Positions 62,167 through 64,000 of a stretch of 64,000 bases of DNA are shown here, in pieces. The DNA comes from Dendrolimus kikuchii. Its lineage: Eukaryota; Arthropoda; Insecta; Lepidoptera; Lasiocampidae. Position 1 is the first letter of the stretch; the number at the start of each line of letters is the position of its first letter. Location of the stretch: NCBI GenBank assembly GCA_019925095.2, contig CM034402.1, positions 5,157,501-5,221,500 on the forward strand. The letters are read 5' to 3'. Under the pieces are notes generated by a model, which saw only the letters and a program-made list of their open reading frames with translations, had not been told where the DNA came from and did no database searches. The translations under genes were made by a program, and so were the position numbers.

Positions 62167-62830
62167 CCATAGATCAAAATTATTAAATTTGTTTTATTAA
62201 TTATTTTTTTGTCTAAAACCGTTGTTCGACTTGATTGAACGTAGTTACCATCACTTATGTACGTTTGCAACACCATGGGCGTCGCTAATGAGTAGCCGAC
62301 CTGAAGGAAATTTTATAACTCTTTTATACAGCCGTCTTAGTGTAAAGAAGGATTTTCTCTCCAGTCAAGACACAGAAACCATTAACATAGTGTACAGAAG
62401 CAATTTGGTACAGCAAACAACTGCTGTAGTATAATACTGTGTTGCAGTAGTTAGCGCCCACGTCCAGACAACTCGTTTGTTATACAATTCAAAAAAGAAA
62501 ATTATTTTTAAGTTTATACATTTGTAAATTTTCGTGTTATAATTTATAATGTATGTGGAAATGCATAGATGTGTGAATGGGTGTGTATATGTATGTATGT
62601 AAGTGGTGTGTATGTGTGTGTGTGTGGTTACAGATATCATTGAAGTGGAAATTTGAAGAAATTGAAACGGAATTTTATTCTATTGGGTTGGCTACTGAGT
62701 AATTGTGGATTTCAAATAATAATAAAAATTCAAAGTTGCTTAAAATCATAACTTATTTTTTAGTTCATGTATGCGATACGTTGCGCTTCTCTGAAATATG
62801 ACGTGTTGTGCTATGACGATCTAAATGAAT
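62167..62830. other. Gene 6 intron 2 or 3' flank, nothing coding identified
   Basis: A diverged family B-type scrap at 62222-62295 (minus) and a TGTG/TATG microsatellite at 62575-62630. No third exon of gene 6. Confidence 0.4.
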
Positions 62831-62831
62831 G

Positions 62832-62945
62832 AATGAAAACACTTTATTGTTCACCAAAATTTAAACTTAAAAACCAGATACAATAAATGTTGAACAAAGG
62901 GCGGCCTTATCGCTTAAAGCGATCTCTTCCAGGCAACCCCTTAAA
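62832..62945 (-). mobile_element. Family D retroposon 3' end
   Basis: AACACTTTATTGTTCACCAA and GGGCGGCCTTATCGCTTAAA, then GCGATCTCTTCCAGGCAACC, the same phrase as in the 3805, 11722, 22511 and 43105 copies. Confidence 0.7.
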
Positions 62946-62999
62946 CTAAGGAAAATATTAAAACATGACAGAGGCAATGCACACAATAAATAATATAAA

Positions 63000-63375
63000 A
63001 TGTTCAAAATATATAAAATAAATAAAAATCTTTATTATATACTATATAAACACAGTAGATATCATAATACATACAGCACTATTTTACCTGAGAGGACCAA
63101 AAATAATTAAAAACCATAATTTTAAAAGAGAATACTGACTTAGCTTGTCTGATGTTGAGTGGCAGTGAGTTCCATAAACGGACAGCCTGTACTGTGAAGG
63201 AGTTGTCAACGAAGGAAGAAGTGTATACAGGTGTCATTAAGGAATGATTATTACTAGAGCGCAAATAACGGAAATGAGAAAGATGTCGGAAGTCAAAACG
63301 TTCCTTTAAATAAGGAGGCGTACGAGGATCTGAATCGATAAAGGTCTTGATTAGGGTCTCAGGGTTGAGCCTGTT
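63000..63375 (-). pseudogene. LINE C-terminus (CR1/Jockey-like)
   Basis: Minus strand: LNPETLIKTFIDSDPRTPPY, LKERFDFRHLSHFRYLRSSN, then VQAVRLWNSLPLNIRQAKSV and FKIMVFNYFW before the stop at 63079. This is the usual last 100 residues of such polymerases. A T-run/TATTTATTTT end near 63010 marks the tail. Confidence 0.75.
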
Positions 63376-63877
63376 TCAATGAAAAATCACCACAACGAAA
63401 TCTGCCCAACCAATTTTGACACTGCCAGTTTTTCAAGGCTTCTTTCAAATATAGAACACATAACTTCTTATGTACTTACCTTTTCGGACATAATACAATG
63501 AAATATGTCTTGGAGTTCACGTCTTATTCTTCCATTTTTATATTGGGATTTAAACAAAACTAAAGAACTAATCAATATATATTATTTTACTAAATGATAG
63601 CCGCGACTGTGGACGGCGGTGCTGATCGAGTGCCGGCTGATTTTATAGAACTATGACGTATCGCATCCTACCATGGCGAATGGTGTGATTCAAAAGTTGG
63701 AATCAGATCAAATAACTTCTCGGAATACTCCCTACGCATAGACGTACAGACGATAGAATAAGCAGAGAAAAGCAATGTCCCTTTAAAGGTTAAGCGATGC
63801 TAAGCTGCCGGATAGATATATTATTATATTTTGTAATTGATTGTAGTTAGCCATTTTTTCTTTTTATTTTACGTTTG

Positions 63878-64000
63878 CTTGTAGGCAAACTGACAAACAA
63901 GACCACTGAATTGCAAGTGGCTACCGTCGCCCATGGACATCTGCAACACTAAGGGAGCCGATGTGTTGCCTACCTCGTTGAGTTTACGCCCTTTATGAAG
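63878..64000 (-). mobile_element. Family B-related repeat reaching the window edge
   Basis: AGGCAAACTGACAAACAAGA, CAAGTGGCTACCGTCGCCCA and TGGACATCTGCAACAC are a diverged relative of the family B 3' region. Cut by the end of the window. Confidence 0.5.

Noticed and set aside
1..64000. CRISPR arrays, bacterial operons, riboswitches, plasmid or phage features
   Set aside because: No regularly spaced direct repeats with unique spacers, no Shine-Dalgarno-led gene strings; the window is clearly eukaryotic.

Overview
The window looks like a lepidopteran (moth or butterfly) nuclear genome. It is AT-rich, its genes are split by long introns, and most other sequence is degraded retroposons and small DNA transposons of types familiar from Lepidoptera: non-LTR tails ending in TATG microsatellite or poly(A), tRNA-derived SINEs with ATT tails, a Helitron-like element, hAT and mariner relics. 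No bacterial, plasmid or CRISPR features were seen.

The host genes are a cluster of six small secreted-protein genes of the insect DM4/12 family (Pfam PF07841, SMART SM00718, assigned by eye). I rebuilt them exon by exon from homology between the copies, GT/AG sites and phase agreement. Gene 1 (6109-12740, minus, 4 exons, 202 aa), gene 2 (15498-21746, minus, 5 exons, 268 aa), gene 3 (28691-38089, minus, 5 exons, 286 aa) and gene 4 (39408-47888, minus, 5 exons, 282 aa) run in tandem. After a divergent gap come gene 5 (50283-55204, plus, 4 exons, 175 aa) and gene 6 (59040 to beyond the window, plus, first two exons seen). All start with a signal peptide, then a basic R-x-(K/R)-R site and a short F-(P) motif. 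The four complete to the C-terminus on the minus strand and gene 5 also carry the C-x5-C motif and a final Cys pair. Two subtypes exist: genes 2-4 end in C-x3-YP-x-C and carry an extra exon with a strictly conserved VNPAFAKRS segment between basic sites; genes 1 and 5 end in a C-P-F-S tail, and gene 6 matches gene 5 in its visible exons.

Layout: 1-6 kb, retroelement fragments and one TIR element; 6-12.7 kb, gene 1; 12.8-15.4 kb, LINE remnants; 15.5-21.7 kb, gene 2; 21.8-28.6 kb, a retroelement of uncertain clade in several copies, a fold-back MITE, a Helitron-like element and a TIR element; 28.7-38.1 kb, gene 3, whose introns hold an R1-like LINE with a 16-bp target duplication and a hAT relic with a perfect 8-bp duplication; 39.4-47.9 kb, gene 4; 48-50.3 kb, the divergent intergenic region with a mariner relic; 50.3-55.2 kb, gene 5; 55.4-59 kb, repeats including a self-nested one; 59-64 kb, gene 6 and LINE pieces.

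The biological role of the DM4/12 family is not known to me. The cluster layout, shared signal peptide, cleavage site and cysteines suggest secreted or matrix-associated proteins processed in the secretory pathway. The most unusual signals are the dibasic-flanked conserved peptide in genes 2-4 and a conserved non-coding block upstream of both gene 5 and gene 6.
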